Shown: piece by piece, positions 7,252-16,624 of the stretch
Numbering within the stretch: the stretch's first letter is position 1
Layout of the letters: each line of letters begins with the position of its first letter
Assembly (NCBI RefSeq): GCF_029168335.1
Contig: NZ_JARGYC010000015.1
Location: 1-64,000, forward strand
Length of the DNA stretch: 64,000 nucleotides
Direction of reading: 5' to 3'
Source of the DNA: Psychromarinibacter sediminicola
GTDB taxonomy: Bacteria > Pseudomonadota > Alphaproteobacteria > Rhodobacterales > Rhodobacteraceae
The notes under the pieces: generated by a model
Database searches by the model: none
Seen by the model: only the letters and a program-made list of their open reading frames with translations
Told to the model about the DNA's origin: nothing
Program-made: the position numbers and the translations under genes

Positions 7252-8280
7252 TCACCCGCCGCGCGGGTCCAGAAGGCGGGCCAGGACCGTGTCCTTCGTG
7301 ATCTGCCCGATCACCCGCCCGTCCTCGACCACCCCCACCGGGTTGCCCGTCGCCTTCACCCGCGCCATCACCGCGTGAATCTCGGTCTCCGGCCCCACCG
7401 TCTCCGCCGGCGCCCCGGCGGCCGGCTCCATCACGTCGCGGGCGCAGAGCACCCCCAGCGGGTTCATATGCGCCACGAAATCCGCCACGTAGTCGTTCGC
7501 CGGATGGGTGAAGATCTGCTGCGGCGTGCCCGCCTGCACGATCCGCCCGCCATCCATGATCGCGATCCGGTTGCCCAGCTTGAACGCCTCGTCCAGGTCG
7601 TGGCTGACGAAGACGATGGTCCGCTTCAGCCGCGCCTGCAGCTCCAGCAGTTCGTCCTGAAGCCGCGTCCGGATCAGCGGGTCCAGCGCCGAGTAGGGCT
7701 CGTCCATCAGCAAGACCGGCGCCTCCGTCGCGAAGGCGCGGGCCAGCCCGACCCGCTGCTGCATGCCCCCCGACAGCTCGCCCACCTTCCGGTCGGCCCA
7801 GTCCGACAGGCCCACCAGCTCCAGCTGCCGCTCCACCTGCGCGCGCCGCTCGACCCGCGACAGCCCGCCGATCTCCAGCCCAAGCCCGACATTCTCGCGC
7901 ACCGTCCGCCAGGGCAGCAGCCCGAAGGCCTGGAACACCATCGAGATGTGCTTCAGCCGCAGCTCGCGCAGCAGCTTCGCCGGCGCCTGCGTGACGCTGA
8001 CCTCGCGGCCGCCGTAGCGGACCGAGACCACGCCCCGCACCACCGGGTTCAGCCCGTTGACGGCGCGCAGGAGCGTCGACTTGCCGGAGCCCGACAGCCC
8101 CATCAGCACCAGGATCTCGCCCTCGGCGACCTCCAGCGAGCAATCGTGGACCCCCAGGACCTGGCCCGTCGCCTCCTGGATCTCTTCCCGCGACTGCCCG
8201 GCATCCATCAGCGGCAGCGCCTGCTGCGGCGTGTCGCCGAAGACGATGGAAACCCGGTCGAACCGAACCGCGACGCTCAT
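7252..8280 (-). CDS. choV: choline ABC transporter ATP-binding protein ChoV
   Basis: A 342-residue ATPase of the ProV/OpuAA type that powers choline/betaine import. Visible motifs: Walker [10 protein letters not shown], signature [14 protein letters not shown], Walker B VLLMDEP and the H-loop VSHDLDEA. A C-terminal region with a CBS-like end (RDVMEP... GVVEDGRVIGQITKD) follows the nucleotide-binding domain. The ATG at 8280 overlaps the stop of choW by 4 bases (ATGA), so translation is coupled. A repeat element starts 8 bases after its stop. Confidence 0.9.
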   Translation of the reverse strand: MSVAVRFDRVSIVFGDTPQQALPLMDAGQSREEIQEATGQVLGVHDCSLEVAEGEILVLMGLSGSGKSTLLRAVNGLNPVVRGVVSVRYGGREVSVTQAPAKLLRELRLKHISMVFQAFGLLPWRTVRENVGLGLEIGGLSRVERRAQVERQLELVGLSDWADRKVGELSGGMQQRVGLARAFATEAPVLLMDEPYSALDPLIRTRLQDELLELQARLKRTIVFVSHDLDEAFKLGNRIAIMDGGRIVQAGTPQQIFTHPANDYVADFVAHMNPLGVLCARDVMEPAAGAPAETVGPETEIHAVMARVKATGNPVGVVEDGRVIGQITKDTVLARLLDPRGG

Positions 8281-9191
8281 TTGCGGTCCACCCGCAGCAT
8301 CCGGTCCAGCATGATCGCCACCACCACGATGATGAACCCGCTCTCGAAGCCCAGCGCCGTGTTCACCTGGTTCAGCGCCCGCACTACCGGCACGCCGAGC
8401 CCGTCCGCCCCCACCAGCGCCGCGATCACCACCATCGACAGCGACAGCATGATCGTCTGGTTCAGCCCGGTCATGATCTGCGGGAAGGCGAAGGGCAGTT
8501 CCACCTTCCACAACACCTGCCGCGGCGTGGCGCCGAAGGCCCGCGCGGCCTCCAGCAGATGCGTCGGCGTCGAGACGACCCCCAGATGCGTCAGCCGGAT
8601 CGGGGCCGGCACCACGAAGATGACCGTCGCGATCAGCCCCGGCACCATGCCGATGCCGAAGAACACGATGGCCGGGATCAGGTAGACGAAGGTCGGCAGC
8701 GTCTGCATCAGGTCCAGCACGGGCCGGAGCCAGGCGTAAAGCCGGGGCCGGTGCGCCGCCGCGATGCCGATGGGCACGCCGATGGCCATGCAGACCACGC
8801 AGGCCGACAGCACCAGCGTCAGGCTCTCTGTCGTCTCCTCCCAGTAGTCCTGGTTCAGGATGAACAGGAACCCGACGGCCACGAAGAGCGACACCTTCCA
8901 GCTGCGCTGCAGCGCCCAGGTCAGGGCCACGAAGACGGCGATCACGATGAAAGGATGCAGCGGCTCGGGCCAGAGGTCGACCCACGGATCCTCGCCCGAC
9001 CCCACCGGCAGGCGCGGCGGCTCCTGCAGCACGCGCAGCACCGCGTCGATCAGCGTCTCCATCGCGTCCGACAGCCGGTCGAAGAAGAACGCCCCGTTCG
9101 TCTGCAGCCAGTCGAAGGCGTCGCCGGCGCAGGCGCCCAGCGGTATCTTTTCGGTTACCCAGCTGGCATCGGGCAAGCCGCAATCGGCCAT
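8277..9191 (-). CDS. choW: choline ABC transporter permease ChoW
   Basis: A 304-residue inner-membrane permease of the ProW/OpuAB family. The central region holds several hydrophobic helices and the conserved cytoplasmic coupling segment EAARAFGATPRQVLWKVELPFAFPQIMTG. ATG 9191 is chosen because GGGAG lies 6 bases upstream; a start 7 codons further up has no such site. It is upstream of choV but separated from choX by a gene on the other strand, so it needs its own promoter in 9192-9350. Confidence 0.9.
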   Translation of the reverse strand: MADCGLPDASWVTEKIPLGACAGDAFDWLQTNGAFFFDRLSDAMETLIDAVLRVLQEPPRLPVGSGEDPWVDLWPEPLHPFIVIAVFVALTWALQRSWKVSLFVAVGFLFILNQDYWEETTESLTLVLSACVVCMAIGVPIGIAAAHRPRLYAWLRPVLDLMQTLPTFVYLIPAIVFFGIGMVPGLIATVIFVVPAPIRLTHLGVVSTPTHLLEAARAFGATPRQVLWKVELPFAFPQIMTGLNQTIMLSLSMVVIAALVGADGLGVPVVRALNQVNTALGFESGFIIVVVAIMLDRMLRVDRK

Positions 9192-9213
9192 CGGTCGCTC
9201 CCTTCCCCCCAAG

Positions 9214-9246
9214 TGCGATCCACTATGCGATCCACAGTGCGATCAC
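9214..9246. repeat. three direct repeats of TGCGATC(C)AC at 12-bp spacing
   Basis: TGCGATCCAC at 9214 and 9226 and TGCGATCAC at 9238, spaced exactly 12 bp, in the divergent region between choW and the MBL gene. The spacing of about one helical turn suggests a protein-binding array. Confidence 0.5.
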
Positions 9247-9250
9247 TGTG
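9233..9250. promoter_or_regulatory. perfect palindrome, candidate operator between choW and the MBL gene
   Basis: CACAGTG-CGAT-CACTGTG, two perfect 7-bp arms around 4 bases, overlapping the third direct repeat. It does not resemble the BetI-type site at 11165, so a different regulator is implied if it is functional. Confidence 0.5.
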
Positions 9251-9350
9251 CGCCCAGCATGACGGCCCTGTGCGCAGAAAGGAAGGGTGACGCGGGGCCG
9301 GCCTGCACTACTCTTTCGCTCGGGACTAACTCGACAGGGAGAGACACGAA

Positions 9351-10142
9351 ATGCACTCCAGACGTACATTCCTGACCCGCGGCGCCGCCTGCGCCGGTGC
9401 CATCACCGTGCTGCCGTATCACGCGCTCGCGGCGGCCCATGCCAGCAACACGTTCCCGACCGACGGCGGCGAGATCGTGGTTCACCCGGTGGAGCATGCC
9501 TCGGTCGTGTTCGAGACGCCGGCCGGCACGATCTATGCCGACCCGGTGGGTGATCCGGGCCGCTATGCGGATTTCCCGGAGCCCGACCTGATCCTCGTCA
9601 CCCACGAGCACGGCGACCACTACAATGCCGACACGCTCTCCGCCCTGGCGGGCGAGGACACGCCGATCCTCACCAACCCGGCGGTCTACGACATGCTGCC
9701 CGAGGCGCTGAAGGCCCGGGCCAGCCGGATCGCCAACGGCGAGTCGACGGAGCTGGCCGGCGTCCCGATCGAGGCGATCCCGGCCTACAACCTCACCGAG
9801 GGGCGGCTGAACTTTCACCCCGAGGGGCGCGACAACGGCTATATCCTGTCCATCGACGGGATGCGCGTCTACATCTCTGGCGACACCGAGGGCACGCCCG
9901 AGATGCGCGCGCTGGAGGATATCGACATCGCTTTCGTGTCGATGAACCTGCCCTTCACCATGGCGGCGGAGCAGGCGGCGGACGCCGTGGCCGAGTTCGC
10001 GCCGACCTATGTCTACCCGTACCACTATCGCGGCCGCGACGGCGGCACGCAGGATCCGGAAGAATTCGCGCGGCTGCTGTCCGAGGCGGGCGCGGAGACC
10101 GAGGTGAAGCTGCACGACTGGTACAACGGCAACCTCGGCTGA
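9351..10142 (+). CDS. Tat-exported metallo-beta-lactamase-fold hydrolase
   Basis: A 263-residue protein. Residues 1-30 carry a twin-arginine signal (SRRTFLTRG, then a hydrophobic stretch and an Ala-rich cleavage region), so it should fold in the cytoplasm and act in the periplasm. The body shows the MBL metal motif THEHGDHYN and a later SGDTEGTPE aspartate, as in UlaG-like hydrolases. Substrate unknown. GGGAGAG precedes the ATG. It sits between choX and choW, on the opposite strand to both, converging on choX and diverging from choW. A link to quaternary amine metabolism is inferred only from position. Confidence 0.85.
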   Translation: MHSRRTFLTRGAACAGAITVLPYHALAAAHASNTFPTDGGEIVVHPVEHASVVFETPAGTIYADPVGDPGRYADFPEPDLILVTHEHGDHYNADTLSALAGEDTPILTNPAVYDMLPEALKARASRIANGESTELAGVPIEAIPAYNLTEGRLNFHPEGRDNGYILSIDGMRVYISGDTEGTPEMRALEDIDIAFVSMNLPFTMAAEQAADAVAEFAPTYVYPYHYRGRDGGTQDPEEFARLLSEAGAETEVKLHDWYNGNLG

Positions 10143-10165
10143 CGCCCGGGTGTACGCACGAAAAA

Positions 10166-10189
10166 GGGCAGGCGCCGCGGCGCCCGCCC
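10166..10189 (-). terminator. intrinsic terminator of choX
   Basis: Arms GGGCAGGCGCC and GGCGCCCGCCC with one mismatch, followed on the minus strand by TTTTT (10165-10161). It lies 23 bases past the choX stop and could also slow transcription arriving from the MBL gene. Confidence 0.75.
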
Positions 10190-10212
10190 GCAATGTCGCG
10201 CGTCGGCGCGGC

Positions 10213-11142
10213 TTACATCAGGCCCAGCGCGGCCTTCACCGCCTCCAGCCCGTTGCCGCCGTCCTTCGTCTCGACGCCGTCGAGCCAGGTGTCCAGCACC
10301 TCCGGGTTCTCCTTCAGCCACGCGGTGGCGGCCTCTTCCGGGTCGGTCCCGTCGTTCAGGATCGCGCCCATGATCTCGTTTTCCATGGCCAGCGTGAACT
10401 CCAGGTTCTGCAGGAACGTGCCCACGTTCGGGCATTCCTCGACGAAGCCGGCCGAGGTGTTGGTATAGACCGTCGCGCCGCCCAGGTTCGGCCCGAAGTA
10501 ATCGTCGCCGCCGGTCAGGTAGGACATCTCGTAGTTGGCGTTCATCGGGTGCGGCTCCCACCCCAGGAACACGACCGGCTCGTCGCGGCGGATCGACCGC
10601 TCGACCTGCGCCAGCATCCCCTGTTCCGAGCTTTCCGCCACCTCGAAGCCTTCCAGGCCAAAGGCGTTTTCGTCGATCATCGACTGGATCAGGCGGTTGC
10701 CGTCGTTGCCCGGCTCGATCCCGTAGATCGTCTCGTCCAGCGCCTCGGCATGTTCGGCGATGTCCGAGAAGTCCGCGATCCCGAGGTCGGCCGCGACCTT
10801 GTTGACCGCCAGCGTGTATTTCGCGCCTTCGAGGTTGGCGCGCACCGTGTCGACGGTCCCGTCCTCGCGGTAGGGGGCGATGTCGGCCTCCATCGTGGGC
10901 ATCCAGTTGCCCAGGAACACGTCCACGTCGCCCTCGGCCAGCGAGGTGTAGGTGACCGGCACCGACAGGACCTTCACGTCCGTTTCGTAGCCCAGCGCGT
11001 CCAGCACCACGGTGGTCGCCGCGGTGGTCGAGGTGATGTCGGTCCAGCCCACGTCCGAGAACACGATCGTGTCGCAATCGGCCAGCGCGGGCCCCGCCAC
11101 GGCCGCCAGTGCCAGCGCGGATAGAGTTGTCTTGAGGCTCAT
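10213..11142 (-). CDS. choX: choline-binding periplasmic protein ChoX
   Basis: A 309-residue solute-binding protein with a signal peptide (1-21, ending GPALA). It has the aromatic-cage features expected for choline binding: SDVGWTDI near the mature N-terminus, LGNWMP, and FLGWEPHPMN. It would deliver choline (and acetylcholine or betaine less well) to ChoW/ChoV. The ATG at 11142 follows AGGGAGAC. It is divergent from betI, sharing a short region with a BetI-like palindrome. Unlike the usual choXWV operon, an opposite-strand gene separates it from choWV. Confidence 0.92.
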   Translation of the reverse strand: MSLKTTLSALALAAVAGPALADCDTIVFSDVGWTDITSTTAATTVVLDALGYETDVKVLSVPVTYTSLAEGDVDVFLGNWMPTMEADIAPYREDGTVDTVRANLEGAKYTLAVNKVAADLGIADFSDIAEHAEALDETIYGIEPGNDGNRLIQSMIDENAFGLEGFEVAESSEQGMLAQVERSIRRDEPVVFLGWEPHPMNANYEMSYLTGGDDYFGPNLGGATVYTNTSAGFVEECPNVGTFLQNLEFTLAMENEIMGAILNDGTDPEEAATAWLKENPEVLDTWLDGVETKDGGNGLEAVKAALGLM

Positions 11143-11164
11143 CGTCGTCTCCCTGTTTTTCTTG

Positions 11165-11178
11165 ATTGACGAGTCAAT
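11165..11178. promoter_or_regulatory. BetI-type operator
   Basis: Perfect palindrome ATTGAC-GA-GTCAAT inside TTGATTGACGAGTCAATTA, resembling the E. coli BetI site as I remember it. It lies 23 bases from the choX ATG and 49 bases from the betI ATG, so one site could repress both directions and be released by choline. Confidence 0.7.
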
Positions 11179-11226
11179 TAGTATCCGGCAGCTTCGGCGC
11201 CGTATTCCCCCGAAGGAGACCGGACC

Positions 11227-11808
11227 ATGCCGAAACTCGGAATGGAGCCTATCAGGCGCGCGGCGCTGGTGAAAGCGACCATCGACGAGGTGGCCGCCGC
11301 CGGCACGCTCGACGTGACCGTGAACCGCATCGCCCGCCGGGCGGGCGTGTCCTCGGCCCTGGCGCATCACTATTTCGGCGCGAAGGAGGATCTGTTCCTC
11401 GCCGCCATGCGCCACATCCTGACGCTTTACGGGCAGGGGGTGCGCTCGGCGCTGGCCGGCTCCACGACGCCGCGCCAGCGGCTGGAGGCGATCGTCCGCG
11501 CCAGCTTCGAGGCCGAGCAGTTCAGCGGCCACGTGGTGAACGCCTGGCTGAACTTCTACGTCGCCGCCCAGAAATCGGTGCCGGCGCAGCGGCTCTTGAC
11601 CATCTATCAGCGGCGGCTGCGCGCCAACCTCGTCCACGACCTGCGCCCGCTGGTGGGCGACCGCGCCGCCGTCGCGGCCGAGACGGTCGCGGCGCTGATC
11701 GACGGGCTCTACATCCGCGCCGCCCTGAACCCCGGCGCGACCGATCCCCGCGGCGCCGCCGATCAGGTGCTGCGCATGATGGACCTGATGATCGCCGAGG
11801 TGACATGA
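11227..11808 (+). CDS. betI: choline-responsive TetR-family repressor BetI
   Basis: A 193-residue TetR-family regulator with an N-terminal helix-turn-helix (about 28-50: VNRIARRAGVSSALAHHYFGAKEDL) and the conserved start GMEPIRRAALVKATI of BetI proteins. It should repress the bet genes and choX when choline is absent. GGAGA precedes the ATG. It is first in the betI-betC-betB run; its stop overlaps the betC start (ATGA). Confidence 0.93.
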   Translation: MPKLGMEPIRRAALVKATIDEVAAAGTLDVTVNRIARRAGVSSALAHHYFGAKEDLFLAAMRHILTLYGQGVRSALAGSTTPRQRLEAIVRASFEAEQFSGHVVNAWLNFYVAAQKSVPAQRLLTIYQRRLRANLVHDLRPLVGDRAAVAAETVAALIDGLYIRAALNPGATDPRGAADQVLRMMDLMIAEVT

Positions 11809-13313
11809 CCCGCCCCAACATCCTGATCCTGATGGTGGACCAGCTGAACGGCACGCTGTTCCCCGACGGCCCCGCCGACTGGCTGCACACGCCGAACCTG
11901 AGGCGGCTGGCCGAGCGCTCGGTGCGCTTCGCCAACGCCTATACCGGCTCGCCGCTCTGCGCGCCGGGGCGGGCGTCGTTCATGTCGGGGCAGTTGCCGT
12001 ATCGCACCGAGGTCTACGACAACGCGGCCGAGTTCCGGTCCGACATCCCGACCTACGCCCACCACCTGCGCCGCGCGGGCTATCGCACCTGCCTGTCCGG
12101 CAAGATGCATTTCGTCGGCCCCGACCAGCTCCACGGTTTCGAGGAGCGGCTGACGACCGACATCTACCCGGCCGATTTCGGCTGGACCCCCGATTACCGC
12201 AAGCCGGGCGAGCGGATCGACTGGTGGTATCACAACATGGGCTCGGTGACGGGCGCCGGGGTGGCCGAGATCTCCAACCAGATGGAGTACGACGACGATG
12301 TCGCCTTCCAGGCGCAGCAGTGGCTCTACGATGCCGCCCGCGGGATAGACGACCGCCCGTGGTGCCTGACCGCCAGCTTCACCCACCCGCACGATCCTTA
12401 CGTCGCGCGGCGCCGGTTCTGGGATCTCTACGAGGATTGCGCGCATCTCGCCCCGGTCGAGGCCGCCTATGCCTACGAGGATCACGACCCGCATTCGCAG
12501 CGCATCTTCGACGCCAACGACTGGCGCAGCTTCGACATCACCGAGACCGACATCGCCCGGTCGCGCCGCGCCTACTTTGCCAACATCTCCTATCTCGACG
12601 ACAAGATCGGCCAGATCCTTCAGGTGCTGGAGGACACGCGGCAGGAGGCGATCGTCCTCTTCGTCTCCGACCACGGCGACATGCTGGGCGAGAAGGGGCT
12701 GTGGTTCAAGATGAGCTTCTACGAGGGCTCGGCGCGGGTGCCGATGATGGTCTCTGCCCCGGGGCTTGAGCCCGGCACCGTCACCGCGCCGGTCTCCACG
12801 ATGGACGTCTGCCCGACCCTGTGCAACCTGGCCGATGTCGACATGACCGAGGTGCTGCCCTGGACCGACGGCGAAAGCCTCGTGCCCATCGCCGAAGGGG
12901 TGAGCCGCAAGACCCCGGTCCGCATGGAATACGCGGCCGAGGCCAGCTATTCCCCGCTGGCCAGCCTGCGCGAGGGGCGCTGGAAACTGAACATCTGCAA
13001 GCTCGATCCGGACCAGCTGTTCGACCTGGAGGCCGATCCGCAGGAAAGGACCAACCTCGCCGATAGTTCGGATCATGCAAGCATTCTCGCAAGTCTGCGC
13101 AAAAAGGCCGACGAATTGTGGGATTTGGATAAGTTCGATGCAGACGTGCGCGCCAGTCAGGCGCGCCGCTGGGTGGTCTACGAGGCGCTGCGCCAGGGCG
13201 GCTACTACCCGTGGGACTACCAGCCCCTGCGCGACGCCTCCGAGCGCTACATGCGCAACCATATGGACCTGAACGTGCTGGAAGAAAACAAGCGCTTCCC
13301 GAGGGGAGAATGA
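11805..13313 (+). CDS. betC: choline sulfatase BetC
   Basis: A 502-residue type I sulfatase that hydrolyses choline-O-sulfate to choline and sulfate. The formylglycine motif is [10 protein letters not shown] with Cys52, and the N-terminal MVDQLNG supplies the metal aspartate Asp12; the second metal pair appears in [14 protein letters not shown]. Length and C-terminus ([21 protein letters not shown]) fit choline sulfatases. The ATG overlaps the betI stop by 4 bases; the open frame extending further upstream is a shadow of betI. betB starts 2 bases after its stop. Confidence 0.93.
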   Translation: MTRPNILILMVDQLNGTLFPDGPADWLHTPNLRRLAERSVRFANAYTGSPLCAPGRASFMSGQLPYRTEVYDNAAEFRSDIPTYAHHLRRAGYRTCLSGKMHFVGPDQLHGFEERLTTDIYPADFGWTPDYRKPGERIDWWYHNMGSVTGAGVAEISNQMEYDDDVAFQAQQWLYDAARGIDDRPWCLTASFTHPHDPYVARRRFWDLYEDCAHLAPVEAAYAYEDHDPHSQRIFDANDWRSFDITETDIARSRRAYFANISYLDDKIGQILQVLEDTRQEAIVLFVSDHGDMLGEKGLWFKMSFYEGSARVPMMVSAPGLEPGTVTAPVSTMDVCPTLCNLADVDMTEVLPWTDGESLVPIAEGVSRKTPVRMEYAAEASYSPLASLREGRWKLNICKLDPDQLFDLEADPQERTNLADSSDHASILASLRKKADELWDLDKFDADVRASQARRWVVYEALRQGGYYPWDYQPLRDASERYMRNHMDLNVLEENKRFPRGE

Positions 13314-13314
13314 C

Positions 13315-14769
13315 ATGCGCGACGTGACCCCGAGGGGCAGCCACTACATCGCCGGCGCCTATGCCGAGGACGCGGGCGGCGCGCCGATCGACGTGATCTA
13401 CCCCGCCACCGGCGAGACGGTCGCGCAGGTCCATGCCGCCACGCCCGAGATCGTGGACAAGGCGCTCGCCGCCGCCGACGCCGCCCGCCGCGACTGGGCC
13501 GCGATGCCCGGCGTCGAACGCGGCCGGATCCTGCGCCGCGCCGCCGACCTGCTGCGCGAGCGCAACCGCGACCTGTCCGAGATCGAGACCATCGACACCG
13601 GCAAGCCGCTGCAGGAAACGCTGGTGGCCGACGCGGCCTCGGCGGCCGATGCGCTGGAATGGTTCGGCGGGCTGGCCGCCACCATCCGCGGCGAGCACGT
13701 GCAGCTCGGCGGCGACTGGGCCTATACCATCCGCGAGCCGCTGGGCGTCTGCGTCGGCATCGGCGCCTGGAACTACCCCACCCAGATCGCCGCGTGGAAG
13801 GCCGCCCCGGCGCTCGCCTGCGGCAACACCATGGTCTTCAAGCCGTCCGAGGAAACCCCGCTCTGCGCGCTGAAACTCGCGGAAATCCTCACCGAGGCCG
13901 GCGCGCCGCCTGGCGTGTTCAACGTCGTCCAGGGGCGGGGCGAGGTCGGCGCGTCGCTCGTCACCGACCCCCGCGTCGCCAAGGTGTCGCTGACCGGCTC
14001 GGTGCCCACGGGGCAGAAGGTCTATGCCGCCGCTGCCGAAGGCATCCGCCACGTCACGATGGAGCTGGGCGGCAAGTCCCCCATGCTGGTCTTCGCCGAC
14101 GCCGACATCGAAGCCGCCGTCGGCGGAGCGATCCTCGGCAACTTCTATTCCTCGGGCCAGATCTGCTCGAACGGCACCCGCGTCTTCGTGCAGAAGGGCA
14201 TCAAGGACCGCTTCCTCGCCCGCCTGACCGAACGCCTCCAGGGTATCGTAATGGGCGACCCGCTGAACGAGGCCACCAATTTCGGCCCGCTGGTCAGCGC
14301 GGCGCAGCTCGACAAGGTCATGGGCTACATCGCGCAGGGCAAGGCCGAGGGCGCCCGCCTCGTCGCCGGCGGTGCCCGCGTGAACCGCCCGGGATGGTTC
14401 GTGGAACCCACCGTCTTCGCCGACGTCACCGACGACATGACCATCGCGCGCGACGAGATCTTCGGCCCCGTCGCCGCGGTGCTCGACTTCGAGACCGAGG
14501 ACGAGGCGCTGGCCCGCGCCAACGCCACCCCCTACGGCCTGTCCGCCGGCGTCTTCACCCGCGACATCGACCGCGCCCACCGCGTCGCCGGCGGCTTCGA
14601 GGCCGGCACCTGCTGGATCAACACCTACAACCTGACGCCCGTCGAGGTCGGCTTCGGCGGCTCGAAGCTCTCCGGGGTCGGCCGCGAGAACGGGCTGGCC
14701 GCGATCGAACATTTCTCGCAACTCAAGACCGTTTACGTGGGCACCGGCCCCGTGGACGCACCCTATTAG
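13315..14769 (+). CDS. betB: betaine-aldehyde dehydrogenase BetB
   Basis: A 484-residue NAD(P)-dependent aldehyde dehydrogenase that oxidises betaine aldehyde to glycine betaine. Catalytic residues are visible: Glu250 in MELGGKSP and Cys284 in [11 protein letters not shown]; the cofactor region includes GIGAWNYP and [15 protein letters not shown] lies 7 bases before the ATG. It follows betC almost without a gap and is separated from betA by 120 bases containing repeat copy C. Confidence 0.93.
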   Translation: MRDVTPRGSHYIAGAYAEDAGGAPIDVIYPATGETVAQVHAATPEIVDKALAAADAARRDWAAMPGVERGRILRRAADLLRERNRDLSEIETIDTGKPLQETLVADAASAADALEWFGGLAATIRGEHVQLGGDWAYTIREPLGVCVGIGAWNYPTQIAAWKAAPALACGNTMVFKPSEETPLCALKLAEILTEAGAPPGVFNVVQGRGEVGASLVTDPRVAKVSLTGSVPTGQKVYAAAAEGIRHVTMELGGKSPMLVFADADIEAAVGGAILGNFYSSGQICSNGTRVFVQKGIKDRFLARLTERLQGIVMGDPLNEATNFGPLVSAAQLDKVMGYIAQGKAEGARLVAGGARVNRPGWFVEPTVFADVTDDMTIARDEIFGPVAAVLDFETEDEALARANATPYGLSAGVFTRDIDRAHRVAGGFEAGTCWINTYNLTPVEVGFGGSKLSGVGRENGLAAIEHFSQLKTVYVGTGPVDAPY

Positions 14770-14790
14770 AGCAATGCACTGCGCCATGCC

Positions 14791-14812
14791 CTTCTTCTTG
14801 TCAAAAATACGC
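14791..14812 (+). repeat. dispersed gene-end motif, copy C
   Basis: CTTCTTCTTGTCAAAAATAC followed by GC, 21 bases after the betB stop, in the sense of betB. A perfect stem-loop follows at 14820-14838 (CCGGGGGC/GCCCCCGG, AGC loop), making a motif-plus-hairpin unit between betB and betA. Confidence 0.75.
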
Positions 14813-14819
14813 CGGGGGC

Positions 14820-14838
14820 CCGGGGGCAGCGCCCCCGG
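14820..14838 (+). terminator. stem-loop between betB and betA
   Basis: 8-bp perfect stem with a 3-base loop, immediately downstream of gene-end motif copy C. No T-tract follows it. It could reduce betA expression relative to betB. Confidence 0.45.
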
Positions 14839-14889
14839 CGGGTCGGAGCGCGCCAGCGCTTCGAACCCCGGCGCGCAAGGCTACCGCTG

Positions 14890-16539
14890 ATGGAAGCCGA
14901 TTTCGTCATCGTCGGCGCCGGCTCGGCCGGCTGCGCGCTGGCCTACCGGCTGTCCGATGCCGGCGCCTCGGTGCTGGTGATCGAGCATGGCGGCACCGAT
15001 GCCGGCCCGTTCATCAAGATGCCCGGCGCCCTCAGCTACCCGATGAACATGGCGCGCTATGACTGGGGCTACTGGTCCGAGCCCGAGCCGCATCTCGGCA
15101 ATCGCCGTCTCGCCTGTCCGCGCGGCAAGGTGATCGGCGGGTCGTCCTCGATCAACGGCATGGTCTATGTGCGCGGTCACGCCCGCGACTTCGACAGCTG
15201 GGCCGGGATGGGCGCCGACGGCTGGGCCTATGCCGACGTGCTGCCCTACTTCAAGCGGATGGAGCACTGGCACGGCGACGGCCCGTCGCCCTGGCGCGGC
15301 ACCGACGGCCCGCTGCATGTCACGGTGGGGCAGGGCGGAAACCCCCTGAACCGCGCCTTCATCGAGGCCGGGCGGCAGGCGGGCTACCCGGTGACCGAGG
15401 ATTACAACGGCCATCAGCAGGAAGGCTTCGGCGCCATGGAGGCGACGATCTGGCAGGGCCGCCGCTGGTCCGCCGCCGAGGCTTACCTGCGCCCGGCGCT
15501 GCAGCGGCCGAACTGCGAGCTGATCCGCGGGCTGGTCACCCGGGTCGTCATCGAGGAGGGCCGCGCGACCGGGGTGGAGTACAAGCGTGGCGGAGCCACG
15601 CAGGTCGTCCGCGCCCGGCGCGAGGTGATCCTCGCCGCCTCGTCGATCAACTCGCCCAAGCTGCTGATGCTCTCGGGGATCGGCCCGGCGGCCGAGCTGG
15701 CGCGGCACGGCATCCCACTGGCCGCCGACCGGCCCGGGGTTGGACAGAACCTGCAGGATCACCTGGAAATCTACATGCAGATGCGGTCGAAACGGCCCGT
15801 ATCGCTCTATTCGTGGTGGAACCCGCTGGGCAAGGCGCTGGCCGGCGCGCAGTGGCTTTTCGCCCGCAAGGGGCCCGGCGCGTCGAACCAGTTCGAGGCC
15901 TGCGGCTTCATCCGCTCCGCCGCCGGCGTGGAATATCCCGACATCCAGTACCACTTCATGCCGCTCGCCGTGCGCTATGACGGGCATGCGGCGGTGCGCG
16001 GGCACGGCTTCCAGGCGCATGTCGGGCCGATGCGGTCGAAGTCGCGCGGCAGCGTCACCCTGCGCTCCGCCGACCCGGCGGCGGCGCCCGTCATCCGGTT
16101 CAACTACATGAGCCACCACGACGACTGGCGCGACTTCCGCACCTGCCTGCGGCTGACCCGCGAGATCTTCGCCCAGCCCGCCTTCGAACCCTATGCCGGC
16201 GACGAGATCCTCCCCGGCGCCGAGGTGCAGGACGACGCCGGCCTCGACGCCGCGATCCGCGAGCATGTGGAAAGCGCCTATCACCCCTGCGGCACCGCCC
16301 GGATGGGGCGGCGGGACGACCCCGAGGCGGTGGTCGACCCCGAGGCGCGGGTGATCGGCGTCGACGGGCTGCGCGTGGCCGACAGCTCGATCTTCCCGCA
16401 GATCACCAACGGCAACACCAACGCGCCCTCGATCCTGGTGGGCGAGAAGGTGGCCGACCACGTGCTGGGCCGCCCGCCGCTGCCCGCGGCGAACATGACC
16501 CCCTGGATCCACCCGGACTGGCGCACCGCGCAGCGCTGA
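14890..16539 (+). CDS. betA: choline dehydrogenase BetA
   Basis: A 549-residue GMC-family flavoenzyme that oxidises choline to betaine aldehyde at the membrane. The FAD-binding motif [14 protein letters not shown] is at the N-terminus, followed by the GMC signature [18 protein letters not shown] and the C-terminal catalytic region [12 protein letters not shown] with His465, then NGNTNAPSI. The start MEADFVIVG has a weak GCAAGG site. It completes the route choline sulfate to choline to betaine aldehyde to glycine betaine with BetC and BetB. Confidence 0.94.
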   Translation: MEADFVIVGAGSAGCALAYRLSDAGASVLVIEHGGTDAGPFIKMPGALSYPMNMARYDWGYWSEPEPHLGNRRLACPRGKVIGGSSSINGMVYVRGHARDFDSWAGMGADGWAYADVLPYFKRMEHWHGDGPSPWRGTDGPLHVTVGQGGNPLNRAFIEAGRQAGYPVTEDYNGHQQEGFGAMEATIWQGRRWSAAEAYLRPALQRPNCELIRGLVTRVVIEEGRATGVEYKRGGATQVVRARREVILAASSINSPKLLMLSGIGPAAELARHGIPLAADRPGVGQNLQDHLEIYMQMRSKRPVSLYSWWNPLGKALAGAQWLFARKGPGASNQFEACGFIRSAAGVEYPDIQYHFMPLAVRYDGHAAVRGHGFQAHVGPMRSKSRGSVTLRSADPAAAPVIRFNYMSHHDDWRDFRTCLRLTREIFAQPAFEPYAGDEILPGAEVQDDAGLDAAIREHVESAYHPCGTARMGRRDDPEAVVDPEARVIGVDGLRVADSSIFPQITNGNTNAPSILVGEKVADHVLGRPPLPAANMTPWIHPDWRTAQR

Positions 16540-16550
16540 TCGTGCCGGGT

Positions 16551-16564
16551 TTGATCCCGGTCAA
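16551..16564 (+). promoter_or_regulatory. FNR/FnrL-type box
   Basis: TTGATCCCGGTCAA, one base from the TTGAT-N4-ATCAA consensus. Its centre (16557.5) is 41.5 bases upstream of the start point predicted from a TAGGCT -10 at 16587-16592, the position of a class II activator site. Confidence 0.6.
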
Positions 16565-16586
16565 GGAGCGGCGCGGGCCGGGCCCC

Positions 16587-16592
16587 TAGGCT
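16587..16592 (+). promoter_or_regulatory. -10 element of the DUF465 gene
   Basis: TAGGCT, 33 bases before the ATG; no good -35, as expected where a bound FNR-type activator replaces it. The same hexamer occurs at 33009 before the TerB-DnaJ gene. Confidence 0.45.
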
Positions 16593-16624
16593 CGACCGGA
16601 ACGATCAAGAAAGGAAGGCCGAGA

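Noticed and set aside
11162-11180. FNR box in TTGATTGACGAGTCAATTA
   Set aside because: Arms ATTGAC/GTCAAT are separated by 2 bases, not 4, and the site lies between choX and betI, so BetI is the better reading.
12781-14787. A 668-residue minus-strand frame over betC/betB
   Set aside because: Antisense shadow of well-supported genes; composition and lack of motifs argue against a gene.
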